This document shows, in pieces, positions 46,478-59,400 of a stretch of DNA of 64,000 nucleotides (its first letter is position 1; every line of letters begins with the position of its first letter). The DNA lies in contig CM067072.1 in NCBI GenBank assembly GCA_033980235.1, positions 22,943,047 to 23,007,046 on the forward strand. Direction: 5' to 3'. The translations under genes and the position numbers were made by a program. The notes beneath the pieces are model-generated. The model saw only the letters and a program-made list of their open reading frames with translations, was not told the origin of the DNA and did not search any database. Source of the DNA: Diadema setosum (Eukaryota > Echinodermata > Echinoidea > Diadematoida > Diadematidae).

Positions 46478-46669
46478 CAGGGGCCGCGAAATGGTGTGTG
46501 TGTGTGGGGGGGGGGGACGGCTGGACGGGGAGGGGGTCAAGGTTAAACCCAAACACCTCTATGAGGACGGAACCTTTTTCCGGTCGTTGTGATTAGTTTT
46601 TCCGTTTTTTCTTTTCTTGGAGACAAAAAAAAAAGGGAGATGGGGGAGCTCCCCGTTCCGCGACCCCTG
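46478..46669. mobile_element. 192-bp hAT-like MITE
   Basis: The ends CAGGGGCCGCGAAATGG and CCGTTCCGCGACCCCTG are 17-bp inverted repeats with two or three mismatches. CAGGG termini are typical of hAT elements. The 8-bp flanks CAGTATAC / CAATATTA match at 5 of 8, a decayed target duplication at best. It holds a GTGTG/G-run and is non-coding. Confidence 0.7.
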
Positions 46670-46984
46670 CAATATTAGTCAATCCTATACTGTCAACAGC
46701 AATACTGTTGGTAGACCTACTTTGCTTTGTTCTCCGTTGCATTCTTATCTATTCATCTTTTTATTTTTCTCTCCCTTTAAGAGATATTTTGGGATCTTTA
46801 CGAGGGATGTTGGACCATTATTGCTCAAGGACGGTATTCATCATAGTCATATGCATGAATAGTGACAATGCCATTTTTTCTATATCTATGAAAGAAAGAG
46901 ATCCCACAAAGGGGGCAAAGGGTGGATACGTTTGAGGGTTTTTAGCTAGATGACATAGTGATCTCAGTTGTAGGCATGTTTTGT

Positions 46985-47015
<31 letters not shown>

Positions 47016-47334
47016 GTTTTGTTTTTTTTGGGGGGGGGTACGTATTGATGTTGTTTTTGTCGTTGTTTCTGTTTGTTTATCATAAGGTTTCAGAAGTGCA
47101 TGTGAACTGCCAGGTTCCTCCACCCCCGAGAGTACATGATCGGTTGCACTGTCAGGTTTCTGTTTTTTAATGTAATTGAACAGCATTTTTTTTTAACACA
47201 TTGTTTATGATTTCATTCGATTGGTTGCCGATTCATTGCAGCATGTCATAATAGCTGTTTGAGTGAATGCCTTTGACTGACACACCTAAAGGAGGCTCAT
47301 GGCATTCTTTCTGTCTCTTTTATTCTCTTTTCAG
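46670..47334. other. Upstream region of the IgGFc-type gene
   Basis: No ORF is supported. A (TTTTG)n repeat and G-run lie at 46980-47038. I cannot identify a TATA box or a promoter with confidence. The stretch ends with a strong splice acceptor (TATTCTCTTTTCAG, 47321-47334), which suggests the promoter is further upstream, beyond a non-coding first exon. Confidence 0.4.
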
Positions 47335-47397
47335 GGAGTGATCTCTACCACTTCACCTCTTTGAGCGGTGGTCGCTCAGGTCCTGAGTGGTGGCAAA
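47335..47397 (+). other. Predicted 5' UTR part of the first coding exon
   Basis: It begins after the polypyrimidine acceptor ending at 47334 and runs to the ATG. The start context GGCAAAATGG has A at -3 and G at +4. If the acceptor is used, a further 5' non-coding exon exists outside my reading. Confidence 0.45.
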
Positions 47398-47470
47398 ATG
47401 GCTCCTTCATGGACTTGGCCTGCCATACTTGCTACGTGTTTAGCACTCTCCCATCTAGCCTCTGCTTCGT
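47398..47470 (+). CDS. Exon 1: signal peptide
   Basis: The 24 codons begin [14 protein letters not shown] and end in HLASAS, a hydrophobic core followed by an AxA-like cleavage site. The donor is TCGT|GTAAGT at 47471, phase 1. Joining to 50021 gives S-P-S-L-C-E-T-G, in frame with the next exon. The ATG at 49993 in the downstream ORF lies in the intron and is not the true start. Confidence 0.85.
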
Positions 47471-50400
47471 GTAAGTATTAAGTTTGTGTGTTTGTGTGTG
47501 TTTTTACCAAATGATATTTGATGTATTATACCATTTTAAATCTTTTTTGTTTTCATGTGCCAAAGGTATTTATAAATTTTTAGGAAGGATAATGCAGGGG
47601 GAGCTTAATGTGTTTTTCTATGCTTTTTATTGTATTTCATCTTATTGTTTTTTTTTATCAATTCATCTTCCTGTTTCTTCATTTTTTTTTAAATCTATTT
47701 CATTCAATTATTAAAACGTTCTTTTTTCCGGGCGGGTAGGGGGGGGGGGACAGCGGACTGATAGTGCTCGTGGTTGGGTTAATGTTTAATGGTGCCCCTC
47801 ATAAGTTACGAAGTCGGATTGAGTTGACTTGAGAAACAGTATTACTTTCAAACCTACATCTTTTTATTCCGCTTTTACAAAAAGTGATCCCAACTACTAA
47901 GCCAAATTTGTGTGCTATAGAATATCGGGGGTTATCCAACGAGACCGACACCTGCGAGTCCTATGCCCACGAGTTCGACATTAAAAAAAAAAAATCCATC
48001 ACCCATCACACAGCCCACGAGCTCCACAGTCCACGAGTCATACAGCCCATGGCTTCGACACTAGGCAAATTTAGACCTATGAGTTCGACTCTATAGGTAA
48101 ACAAGGCCAATGAGCCCGACATTACGTGAGGAATGCCCACGAGTTTGACAGTACTAAAAAGAGGGGGGTGGGTGGAGGCTAAAAAATCCAACACTTCGTA
48201 AAAAGAAAAAAGGCCCAAGAGACCGACACTAGGTAAATATGAACTCCCACGAGTCTAACAATAGGAAAATGAGATCCACGAGTTCGACAGGATGAACAGC
48301 GCCATGTGTGTGCCAACTACAAGTATGTCTGTACATTGTGTTGCATTAATGGGGCACTTTCTTCACGCTGTCGAGCATGAGATTGTGGGGGGGGGGGCAA
48401 TAATCCTTACAGTGGTCAAAGATAACGCAAGCGAGGGTGCTGCTGCATCTTTAGAATTGAAGTTGAAAGATCTGCATGGCTCACACTTTTAGTGAATTTG
48501 TCATTTTTTTGCACTTACACACACACACACACACACACACGAATGAGGGTCTTGAAAATTCGGGAGATACTTGCAGCCATGTAACATCCTAGCGCCCCTT
48601 AAAGCATGGTTACAGTAACGAAACTACCCTCTCCCATTACTTTTTTCTTCCTTATCCCATTATCGGGATACCCTGTATACAACTACGCACTTAAAATCGA
48701 TTACTAGATGGGGCTGCTTAACATGTCGAACTTAATTGTGGGCCTTATTTAGTGTGGGTCTCGTGAGCTTTCTTTGCCTTTGCAGGTCTCGTGGGCTTCA
48801 TTTGTCTAATGTCAAACTGGTGGACCTTAAAAATCGAGAGCTTATGTTACTTGATGTCGAACTCATTGCCATCGTTCACTATAATAGTGTCCATCTCGTG
48901 TACTGTATGAATAGTGGGTAATTACTCGTGGGTTGCATGACTCGTGGGTGTCGAACTTGTGACGTACACTCGGATATACTGCGTCTTCTTGACAAACAAA
49001 TACGCTGATAAAGCTTACCATAGATTCGCTTTACATGGTTAATTTTCTTAAATGCTGTATTTGGCAATTCACCCATGCATTTCTCTGTTATGTTTGTGTT
49101 TTATTTGTTGAAACGTGGTATATAGAATAAAAACAAATAAACAAACAATAGATAAACTGAAAACCCCTGTGTTATTTAGAACATGATCTCACAAAAATCG
49201 TACTCGACTTATACTGTCGATTCATTGCAGTACAATTTGAATCAAAAAGAGAAGTCAAATACTTTGAAGATACGGTAGGTATACTTGAATACTATATCCT
49301 TCATTGAAACAAAAAAAAAGCTTGACCTCGCGTATAAACACTATGCAATTCAAATGATCGAAAGCATCTACTATTGATGTAAAAATCGTAAAAATATAAA
49401 TGGATGAGAGTTTGAAATCAATATAAAGTCATGTTGACTGTAACACAATGAAACCGTGTGGTGGGAATGTGGCTTTTACATAGCACCTGATTCGTTTTCG
49501 TTTCTACCAGGACGGGATTTTTTTTTTTTTTTTAATGCGAGCATGGGCAGAAGCAAAGTTTGCACACTTGCGAAAGTTCCCTAGTCACAACTCGAACATG
49601 TACAAGATCCATTCATTAATCACGAAGAGCAGGGTGCATCAAAGGCCCTGTCATTCAAATATTATTCATTCATTATTTATTCATATTCATTCTAATATTA
49701 TGTGATCATACTCCAGCTTGAAGTACTGAATTCAAACAGCAAACTGAGATCAATACCAACAATAGCTATTATCAACGGAGATTATGTGGGTTTTTTTTTT
49801 GTATAGGTTGTACTATTCGGTGAAATATCGATATCGAATATGTTAAGTAACCTAAGCAGATTGAGGATGATGTTAAATGAAACTTTAATATCATGCATAT
49901 TTCGTGTATGAACATGTTTAATTCCTTAATTTCACAATGTGTCAAACCTGTAAATAATTTAAACCCGTAAATAATTTCATGTTTTATACTTCGTGTACCT
50001 GTTACTTCAATTTTATTCAGCTCCTTCTCTTTGTGAGACTGGAACGGCAGGGACCCGCTTCACCTTTACGTTTCCACAGCAATACTACAGTACATCGCTC
50101 TGTGAACTTCATCTTGCGAGCTTTTCTGGAAATGACGCTTGGGCCAACATCTCTGCACCCCTAACCGCATGGTGGGAAGATGTCGGTATCAATGGTATTA
50201 ACGGCACTGTTCTACAGCTTCCAAGCAGTGTATGTTCAAGAGGTGCTTCCCCCGACGAGCCTGCGGTAACACTGGTGGTTGAATCGGATGAATGTATTAC
50301 CGTACACGCAGAAGGTGTTCATCCATTCGACACAGCTTCTAGTGACATGTTCGTTGTATTTCCGGACAGAGAACTTGGGATGAGATATCTTGTTTCCTCT

Positions 50401-53400
50401 TATCCTCCAAAAGAGTCATTTGACTGGTCTGAATTCACTGTGACTAGTCTGGAGAGCAATACGAACGTTTTTATCGAGTTGACATCGGACATTACATACA
50501 GTGGCACCTCCTACGGCCCTGGGAACCCTTTGAACCTGGTCTTGAATCAATACGAGACGATTCAGTTGCAAAGTCAGGGGGACCTGACGGGTACTAGTGT
50601 CACTTCAGACAAAGCTGTTGCTGTCATATCTGGTAACATCTGTAATGTGGTTATAGAAAGTGGGAATCACGACTACTTTGTGGAACAGCTTCCTCCTGTT
50701 GAGAAATGGGGATCGGTATTCACCATAGCTCCTTTCCGCAACCAGGATTTTGGATACTTTTTTCGTGTCATGGCATCTGAAAGTGACACTTTTGTGAATG
50801 TTAATGGGGTTCAGTCTTCTCTGGGCGAAGGGGAGATTTTCCAAGGAAATGTATCATCCTCGATCACAACAACAGTAACATCCACCAAGCCAGTTCTTGT
50901 CACTCAGTTTATGGTATCCTTTGATTCTACAAATGCCAATGAGGAAACTGGCCCATCTATGCTTCTGATCAATGCCGACAGCCAGTTTCCAGCAAACAAA
51001 CTCGTATTTTCAGCCCCTGGATACGACATTGCCCCTGAATTCCAAAAGACCCTGTATGTCACAGTGGTTCTTTCGTCTGGCACAGTATCTTCTTTGACGG
51101 TAGATACATTTCCTATTTTGACTCAACTGGAAAATATTTCGTCAGACATTCCCATCGTGCTGCAAGGAGAATTAACCCCAGGTCGTCACGATATCGAGTC
51201 GTCGGATGATTCTCAGAGGTTCGCTGTATATGTGTATTCTTATGGCATTGCCAGCAGCTTCGCGTTTCCTGCTGCCTACGACTTTCCAAGAACGGGTAGG
51301 TATATGCCACAGCATCATCATGTAGGAAATCTTCCTCGTATGTTATTTATATTGACAAGGAGAGATTGTTTGACGGATTATGTTCTAACATTTTCATATG
51401 TTCATCTGATATGTTAAGGAGACTCATTACCAAATACCAAGGTTGAAAAATTGATTACGAACCATTATAAACCGTCGGAAAAGTTCTATTGGTGCTATTA
51501 CAATTCCACTGGTTGTGTAAATGTCTTAAGACTTGCATTGGAAAAAAATAAATTATAAGTCATCATACTTCAGTAATCTTGTCTGTCATGGTGAAAATCA
51601 TTTCTTAAGTAACGCTGACAACAGTAGTAATTGATATTTTATGAAATCATCAGATACTACAGGGTCAACAAGTACTCCTCCTTCAACAGTAGCTACAAAT
51701 ATGGCCGACACAATTTCTACATCGGGAAAAATGTCAATATTTCTCTGTTTACAGAATGGTCTATGTAATTACGTTTCCAGGAAAACCGACAAGAAAGTAT
51801 AAATCGTGTCGCATCATTGTGATTAATCTTATTTTTTTCTTAAAAGTAAAGAAATATTATTGGAAATCCAAAATTGGTTTTTAGTTGCAACAGAGGCCAG
51901 TTCCACGCACCAAACGACTTATGAAAGTACACTAGCAACTACAACGTCAGAAACAACCCCAGTTGAAACTACACTTCAAACAACCGAAGCTACTACTGTA
52001 TTTACAACTGCTCCTCCAATAAGTATTGAAACAACTGTTCCAACTACGGAAGCTACTACTGAGTCCACTACTGCACCTGAAACAAGTACATTTACCACTT
52101 TTCACACAACATCAGATACTACAGAGTCAACAATTGCTCCGTCTTCAACAGTAGCTACAACAATCGCCGACACAACGACAGGTAGGTAATTTTCTGTAAA
52201 ATACACCATTGATCTACAACCTATGAAGGATGCCGATGTATATCTTGATATTTCTTTTTAACAGCGCCAAATGCTTCCATATGCCTTTCATTGTTTTAAA
52301 GGCTTTTGTTTTTCCTTTTCATTTATAAGTCTGGTTGTGTTATGTGTTATTTTTGGAATTCCAATATATTACATAGACAAATATTGATCGTGTAGAATTA
52401 TTGTGATTCATTGCCTTCCTTTCTTAAGAGTTACTTCTACACTGGTAAAAATGTCAATATTTTTCTATTTACAGAATGGTATATGTTAAGTTTTCAGGAA
52501 TACCGAACAAGAAAATATATGGATCTTGCCGTATTATTCTGTATAATCGCATTCCTTTCTTTAAACTAGATAATTACATATACACGTATGTATATATTGC
52601 AAAAACAAAATTGCTTCTTAGTTACAACAGAAGCTACTAGTTCCACGGAACAAACGACTTACGAAACTTCAGTAGCAACAACGTTAGTAACAACCCCAGT
52701 GGAAACTACACTTGAAACAACCGAAGCTACTTCTGTATTCCCAACTGCTCCTCTAACAACTACTGAAACAACTATTCAAACTACGGAAGCTACTACTGAA
52801 TCCACTACTGCTCCTTTAACAACAACAATAACCCCTCTCCACACGACATCAGCTACTACAGAGTCAACAATTGCTCCGTCTTCAACAGTATCTACAACGA
52901 TCGCTGACACAACGACAGGTAGGTAATTTTCTATAAAACACCACATTGATCTACAACCTATGAAGAGTGATGATGAATATCTTGTTGATATTTCTCTTTA
53001 TTAGCGGCAAATGCTTCCATATGCTTTCATTGTTTCAAAGGTTATTAGTTTCCCTGTTCATTAAATGCACTTGTATTTTTTTTAAGTCGAATAAATTACT
53101 TATACACATTTTGATCGTGTAATATTTTTGTGATTCATTGCCTTCCTGTCTTAAAATTCACCTCTACACTGGTAAAAATGTAAATATTTTTCCTTTTACA
53201 GAATGGTATATGTTAAGTTTACAGGAAAACCGAACGAGAAAACATACGGATCGTGCACTATCATTATGATTTATCGTATTCCTTTCTTAGAAGTAGAGAG
53301 ATATAACATTGGAATCCAAAATTGTTAATAAGTTACAACAGAGGCCAGTTCCACGGACCAAACGACTTATGAAAGCACAATAGCAACAACAACGCCAGTA

Positions 53401-56400
53401 ACAACCCCAGGGGAAACTACACTTAAAACAACCGAAGCTACTACTGTATTCACAACTGTTACTCCAACAAGTATTGAAACAACTGTTCCAATTACGGAAG
53501 CTACTACTGAGTCCACTACTGCTCCTGTAACAACAACAAAAACCACTCTCCACACGACATCAGCTACTACAGAGTCAACAATAGCTCCGCCTTCAACAGT
53601 AGCTACAACGATCGCCGACACAACGACAGGTAAGTAATTTTCGATAAAATTCCACATTGATCTACAACCTTTTAAGGATGATGTTTATCTTGATATTTCG
53701 ATTTAACGGCGTCAAATGCTTCCATATGCCTTTCATTGTTTGAAAGGCTATCAATTATTTATTTTCTTTAAATGCAAAGTAGTGTTATTTTTGAAAGAAA
53801 AAAAATAAATTAAGAAATTTTGATCGCGTAACATTATTGTGATTAAATGCCTACCTTTCTAAACAGTTACTTCCTCACTGAAAAAAAAAACACGAAATGT
53901 CAATGTTCTCTGTTTCATATCGATACGTTTTGTCTCATTGACGAAGCCCCTAGCGTCCGGTGTCAACAGTGCAACGTTGTCGATAATGACACTGAAACAG
54001 TGATAAAAAATCCAATTCCCATGTTAACGAAGAGCATATTTACCCGAATAATCTTTGATGCTTTTACAATCATTGGACCCTTCATGTCCTATAGGATTTG
54101 AAAGTTCACCCACAGTACCCAGTCAAAACTAAGTCTTCACGTCCCTTGTAGTATAGCCAAAGGCGATTTGACAACCTTATGTTCCAGCGCCATTTGACAC
54201 GGAACTGAGCCATAAGGAAGCAAGTACAGCCAGGATACAATGCCTCCATTATTGTACATCAATCATAGTTGCATGGCTGGTCACGCCCATGTCTTCCAAA
54301 CCCCCACCATACCTGTCTTTTATCGGAAGAGCATGTTTTTGGCTCGGTGAACACGAACATGAATCTCCTGGCCATATTGGAACATGAGGTCATAATGCAA
54401 TTTGTTGACCAATCGTGCAATGACGTCAGAATTTCTGCTTCAGCCCGAGTGCGCGCCAACAAGCAGAATGAGACAGTCGTATCAATATGACAGAATGGTA
54501 TATATCAAGTTTCCAGGAAAACCGAACAAGAAAATATATGGATCGTACACAATCATTATGATTAATCGCATTCTTTTCTTAGAAGTAGAGAGATATATAT
54601 TTGAAATCCAATATTGGTTTCTAGTTACAACAGAGGCCCGTTCCACGGACCAAACGACGTATAGAAGTACACTAGCAACAACAACGCTAGTAACAACCCC
54701 AGTAGAAACTACACTTCAAACAACCGAAGCTACTACTGTATTCACAACTGCTCCTCCAACAACTACTGAAACAACTGTTCCAACTACGGAAGCTACTACT
54801 GAGTCCACTACTGCTCCTTTAACAACAACAATAACCACTCTCCACACAACATCAGCTACTACAGACTCAACAAGTGATTCTCCTTCAACAGTAACTACAA
54901 CGATCGCCGACACAACGACGGGTTAGTAATTTTTCGACAAAACACCACATTGATCTACAACCTTCGAAGGATGATGATGTATATATCGATATTTCTTTTT
55001 AATTGCGTCAAATGCTTCCATATGCCTTTCATTGTTTCAAAGCCTGTTAATTTTCCTTTTCTTTAAATGCACGAGTAGTGTTATTTTTGAAAGTCCAATA
55101 CATTACATGAACAATTTCGATCGCGTAACCGTAGGGCATATTGTGATTCATTGCCTTCCTTTCTGAAAAGTTACTTCTACACTGGTAAAAATGTCAATAT
55201 TTTGCTATTTACAGAATGGTATATGTTAAGTTTCCAGGAAAACCGAACAAGAGAACATGTCGATCGTGCGCTATCACGTTGATTAATCACTTTCCTTTCT
55301 TAGAAGGAGAGAGATATACATAATGGAAATCCAAAATTGGTTTTTAGTTACAACAGAGGCCAGTTCCACGGACCAAACGACTTATGAAATTTCACTAGCA
55401 ACAACAACGTCAGTAGCAACCCCAGTGGAAACTACACTACAAAGGACCGAAGCTACTACTGCTTTCACAACTGCTCCTCCAACAACTATTAAAACAACTG
55501 TTCAAACTACGGAAGCTACTACTGAGTCCACTACTGCTCCTGTAACAACTACAGAAACAACTCTCTACACAACATCAGCTACCACAGAGTCCACAAGTGC
55601 TCCTCCTTCAACAGTAGCTACAACAATCGCTGACACAACGACGGGTTAGTAATTTTTCGATAAAATGCCACATTGATCTACAACCTTCAAAGGATGATGA
55701 TGTATGCGTCGATATTTCTGTTTAATTGCGTCAAATGCTTCCGTATGCTTTTCATTGTTTCAAAGGCTGTTAATTTTCCTTTACTTTGAATGCACGAATA
55801 GTCTTATTTTTGAAAGTCCAATACATTACATAAACAATTTCGATCGCGTAACCGTATTGTGATTCATTGCCTTCCTTTCTGAAAAGTTACTTCTGCATTG
55901 GTAAAAATGTCAATATTTTGTTATTTACAGAATGGTATATGTTAAGTTTCCAGGAAAACCGAAAAAGAGAAGACGTTGATCGTGCACTATCAAGTTGATT
56001 AATCGCTTTCCTTTCGTAGAAGGAGAGAAATGTAAAATGGAAATCCAAAATTGGTTTTTATTTACAACAGAGGCCAGTTCCACGGACCAAACGACTTATG
56101 AAAGTACACTAGCAACTACAACGTCAGTAACAACCCCAGTGGAAACTACATTACAAACTACCGAAGCTACTACTGCTTTCACAACCACATTGGTCTACAA
56201 CCTATGAGGGATGATAATGTTTATCTTGAAATTTCTGTTCAACAACGTCATATGCTTCCATATGCCTTTCATTATTTCAAATGTTATTAATATTACTCTT
56301 CTTTAAATGAACGAGTCGTGCTAAATTCAAAAGTCCAATGTATTACATAAAACAAATTTTGATCGCGTAACATTATTCTGATTCATTGCCTTCCTTTCTT

Positions 56401-59400
56401 AAATGTTACTTCTACACTGGGAAAATGACATTATTTCTCAATTTACAGAATGGTATACAGTATGTTAAGTTTCCAGGAAAACCGAATAAGCAAACATATG
56501 GATCGTGCACTATCACTGTGATTAATCACATTCCTTTCTTAGAAGTAGGTGTAGAGAGATATATTTTGGAAATCCAAAATTGGTTTTTTAGTTACAACAG
56601 AGGCCAGTTCCACGGACCAAACGACTTATGAAAGTACATTAGCAACAACAACGTCAGTAACAACCCCAATGGAAACTACACTACAAACAACCGAAGCTAC
56701 TACTGTATTCACAACTGCTCCTCCAACATCTAGTGAAACAACTGTTCCAACTACGGAAGCTACTACTGAGTCCACTATTGCTCCTGTAACAACAACAAAA
56801 ACCACTCTTTACATGACATCAGCTACTACAGAGTCAACAAGTGTTCTTCTTTCTACAATAGCTACGACGATCCCCGACACAACGACAGGTGCGTAATATT
56901 CTACAGAATGCAATATTGATCTACAACCTATAAAGGGTGATGACATATCCTGTTCATATTTTTGTTTCATAATATTAGACCGTTCCATATCCCGTTGTAC
57001 ACATAGTAGACACATTAACAAGGGATATTAATTTTACTTTTTTTTTTCTTCCGGTTATGCGTAAAAGTCCAAGAAAATAGAAGAAGCACGCATATAAATT
57101 GATCATGGAACTTAATTGTGATGACTCACTTCCCTCTCTCAGAAGTAAAGAGATACCTGCAAATCTGAAATTTGTTTTTAAATACAACAGAGGCTAGTTC
57201 CAATGAACAAACGACTTATGAAACTACATTTGCTACAACAGCGTCAGAAACAACCCAACTACAAACCACACTTCAAACAACAGAAGCTACTACTGAGTTC
57301 TCAACTGCTTCTGCAACAACAAGTGAAACAACTATTCAAACAACGGAAGCGTCTACCGAGTCCACTACAATTACAGGAACCACTCTCCACACAACATCAG
57401 CTACTACAGACTCAACAACTACTCCTCCTTCAACAGTAGCTACAACGCGAGCTGACACAACTACAGGTGGGTAAAACTCGATGCAATACCCGATCTAAAG
57501 CCTATGAAGGATGATAAAATATATCTTGGTAATGTTCGTATTTGGCAGCGTTTAATGGTTTCATAATGTCTTTAGTTGTTTCAATGGCTATTAATTTACC
57601 TTTTTAATGGAGTTTGAGGTCTGTCGAAGTGCCTTATCTCACCAAGATGTTCTGTGCAATGAAAGGGGAAAAGATAAACACTCCAAGCAAACATAATGAA
57701 GGAATTATGAAATTAAGCTGAAACTGTGTATACACCATTAACAGTGATAAACACATTCTAATCTTAACTGCCACCAAAACAGAAGTACCATCCTTGCAAA
57801 TGTTAGTAGAGTTGGGAGTAAAGAGTGTGTATAGGATTTTTAAGAAGTTAAAAGGACGTACGTTATCACATTATTCAGCACAAAAAAAAATCAAGAAAAA
57901 TCAAGAAAAATTGCAAAAACCAGTTTCCCATTCTTTACATGATTCAACATTAACCAGGAATAATGTAAAACAAGATTTGTTCTGAAAGCAAGATATCATT
58001 CAGAGTGGTGAACATTCAGGTATGAGGTTCTTCAATTTGTCTCCTTTTAGAATTGTTCTGTCAGAAAATTTTGATCGCGTAACATTATTCTGATTCATTG
58101 CCTTCCTTTCTTAAATGTTACTTCTACACTGGAAAAATGACATTATTTCTCAATTTACAGAATGGTATACAGTATGTTAAGTTTCCAGGAAAACCGAATA
58201 AGCAAACATATGGATCGTGCACTATCATTGTGATTAATCACATTCCTTTCTTAGAAGTAGGTGTAGAGAGATATATTTTGGAAATCCAAAATTGGTTTTT
58301 TAGTTACAACAGAGGCCAGTTTCACGGACCAAACGACTTATGAAAGTACATTAGCAACAACAACGTCAGTATAATGTAAAACAAGATTTGTTCTGAAAGC
58401 AAGATATCATTCAGAGTGGTGAACATTCAGGTATGAGGTTCTTCAAATTGTCTCCTTTTAGAATTGTTCTGTCAGAAAATATTGAAAAATACAAATTGGC
58501 AAGGTTGACCCATCTGACCTAGATTTTGAGTCTTCACATAAAATCAGGATGTGCGACTTTTTGTTAGTTTTGTGATACAACGCCACATATATAGGAATGT
58601 ATAAGACATAATATGCTGTCAACGGAACAATTTGTCTCGAATGAAAGAAGAAACGTCAGGAGCGATTGACAGAACAGTCATTTTGATCATCTTTCTTTCT
58701 TTGTGATAAAAACGCTGTGTTTCAGCAAATGTTTAATGGGGGGGATGACTCTGATTTGTGGTAAGAAACAGTTATATGTGCTATTGAGATAAATCATTTT
58801 CTGTTTGACAGAAAAAAAAGGAAATGAAAGGACATGCAAACTTTGTAATCGAGAATAATCATACTTTTTCATTTTTTCTCAGACATTGATGAATGTATGG
58901 AAGGAACACCATGTGCTAGTAATGCAACTTGTACCAATACGTATGGTTCCTTTGACTGTGAGTGTAATGAAGGGTACAGAGGAGACGGGTATAGTCAGTG
59001 TCTTGACATCGACGAATGTCACGAGAACATCAGCGTGTGTGACACCAATGCCAACTGCACTAATACAGAGGGAAGTTTTTTCTGTGACTGCATCGAGGGC
59101 TACATGGGAAACGGCTTCAACTGTACAGGTACAATGCATAGACGTGAAATTTAAAAGCTTGAATGGTTTAAAAACTCGTAGGACCCTGTATTGTATGAAA
59201 TATAAATGTTGAGACGATTTTTTTTTTTCGGCTAATCTTTGTTGGAGTATCAGCATTTCTATGTTAGTGAAAATATGAATAAAATAACTACATAAGAAAT
59301 AATATAAATTATTTTCATATTAGTACTTGTCAGGGCACTCTGCTTACTGCGAAAATGATATTTAATGCAGACTTTTTTTTTAATGAGGAACTAACCACAA

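Noticed and set aside
46958..47170. 70-aa F/C-rich ORF
   Set aside because: Translated (TTTTG)n and G-run.
49993..50020. ATG at 49993 as the protein start
   Set aside because: It lies before the acceptor TTTTATTCAG. A signal-peptide exon at 47398 splices in the right phase.
53287..54913. Minus-strand V/A/S-rich or C/S-rich ORFs opposite the mucin exons
   Set aside because: Antisense shadows of ACA/ACT-rich coding repeats.
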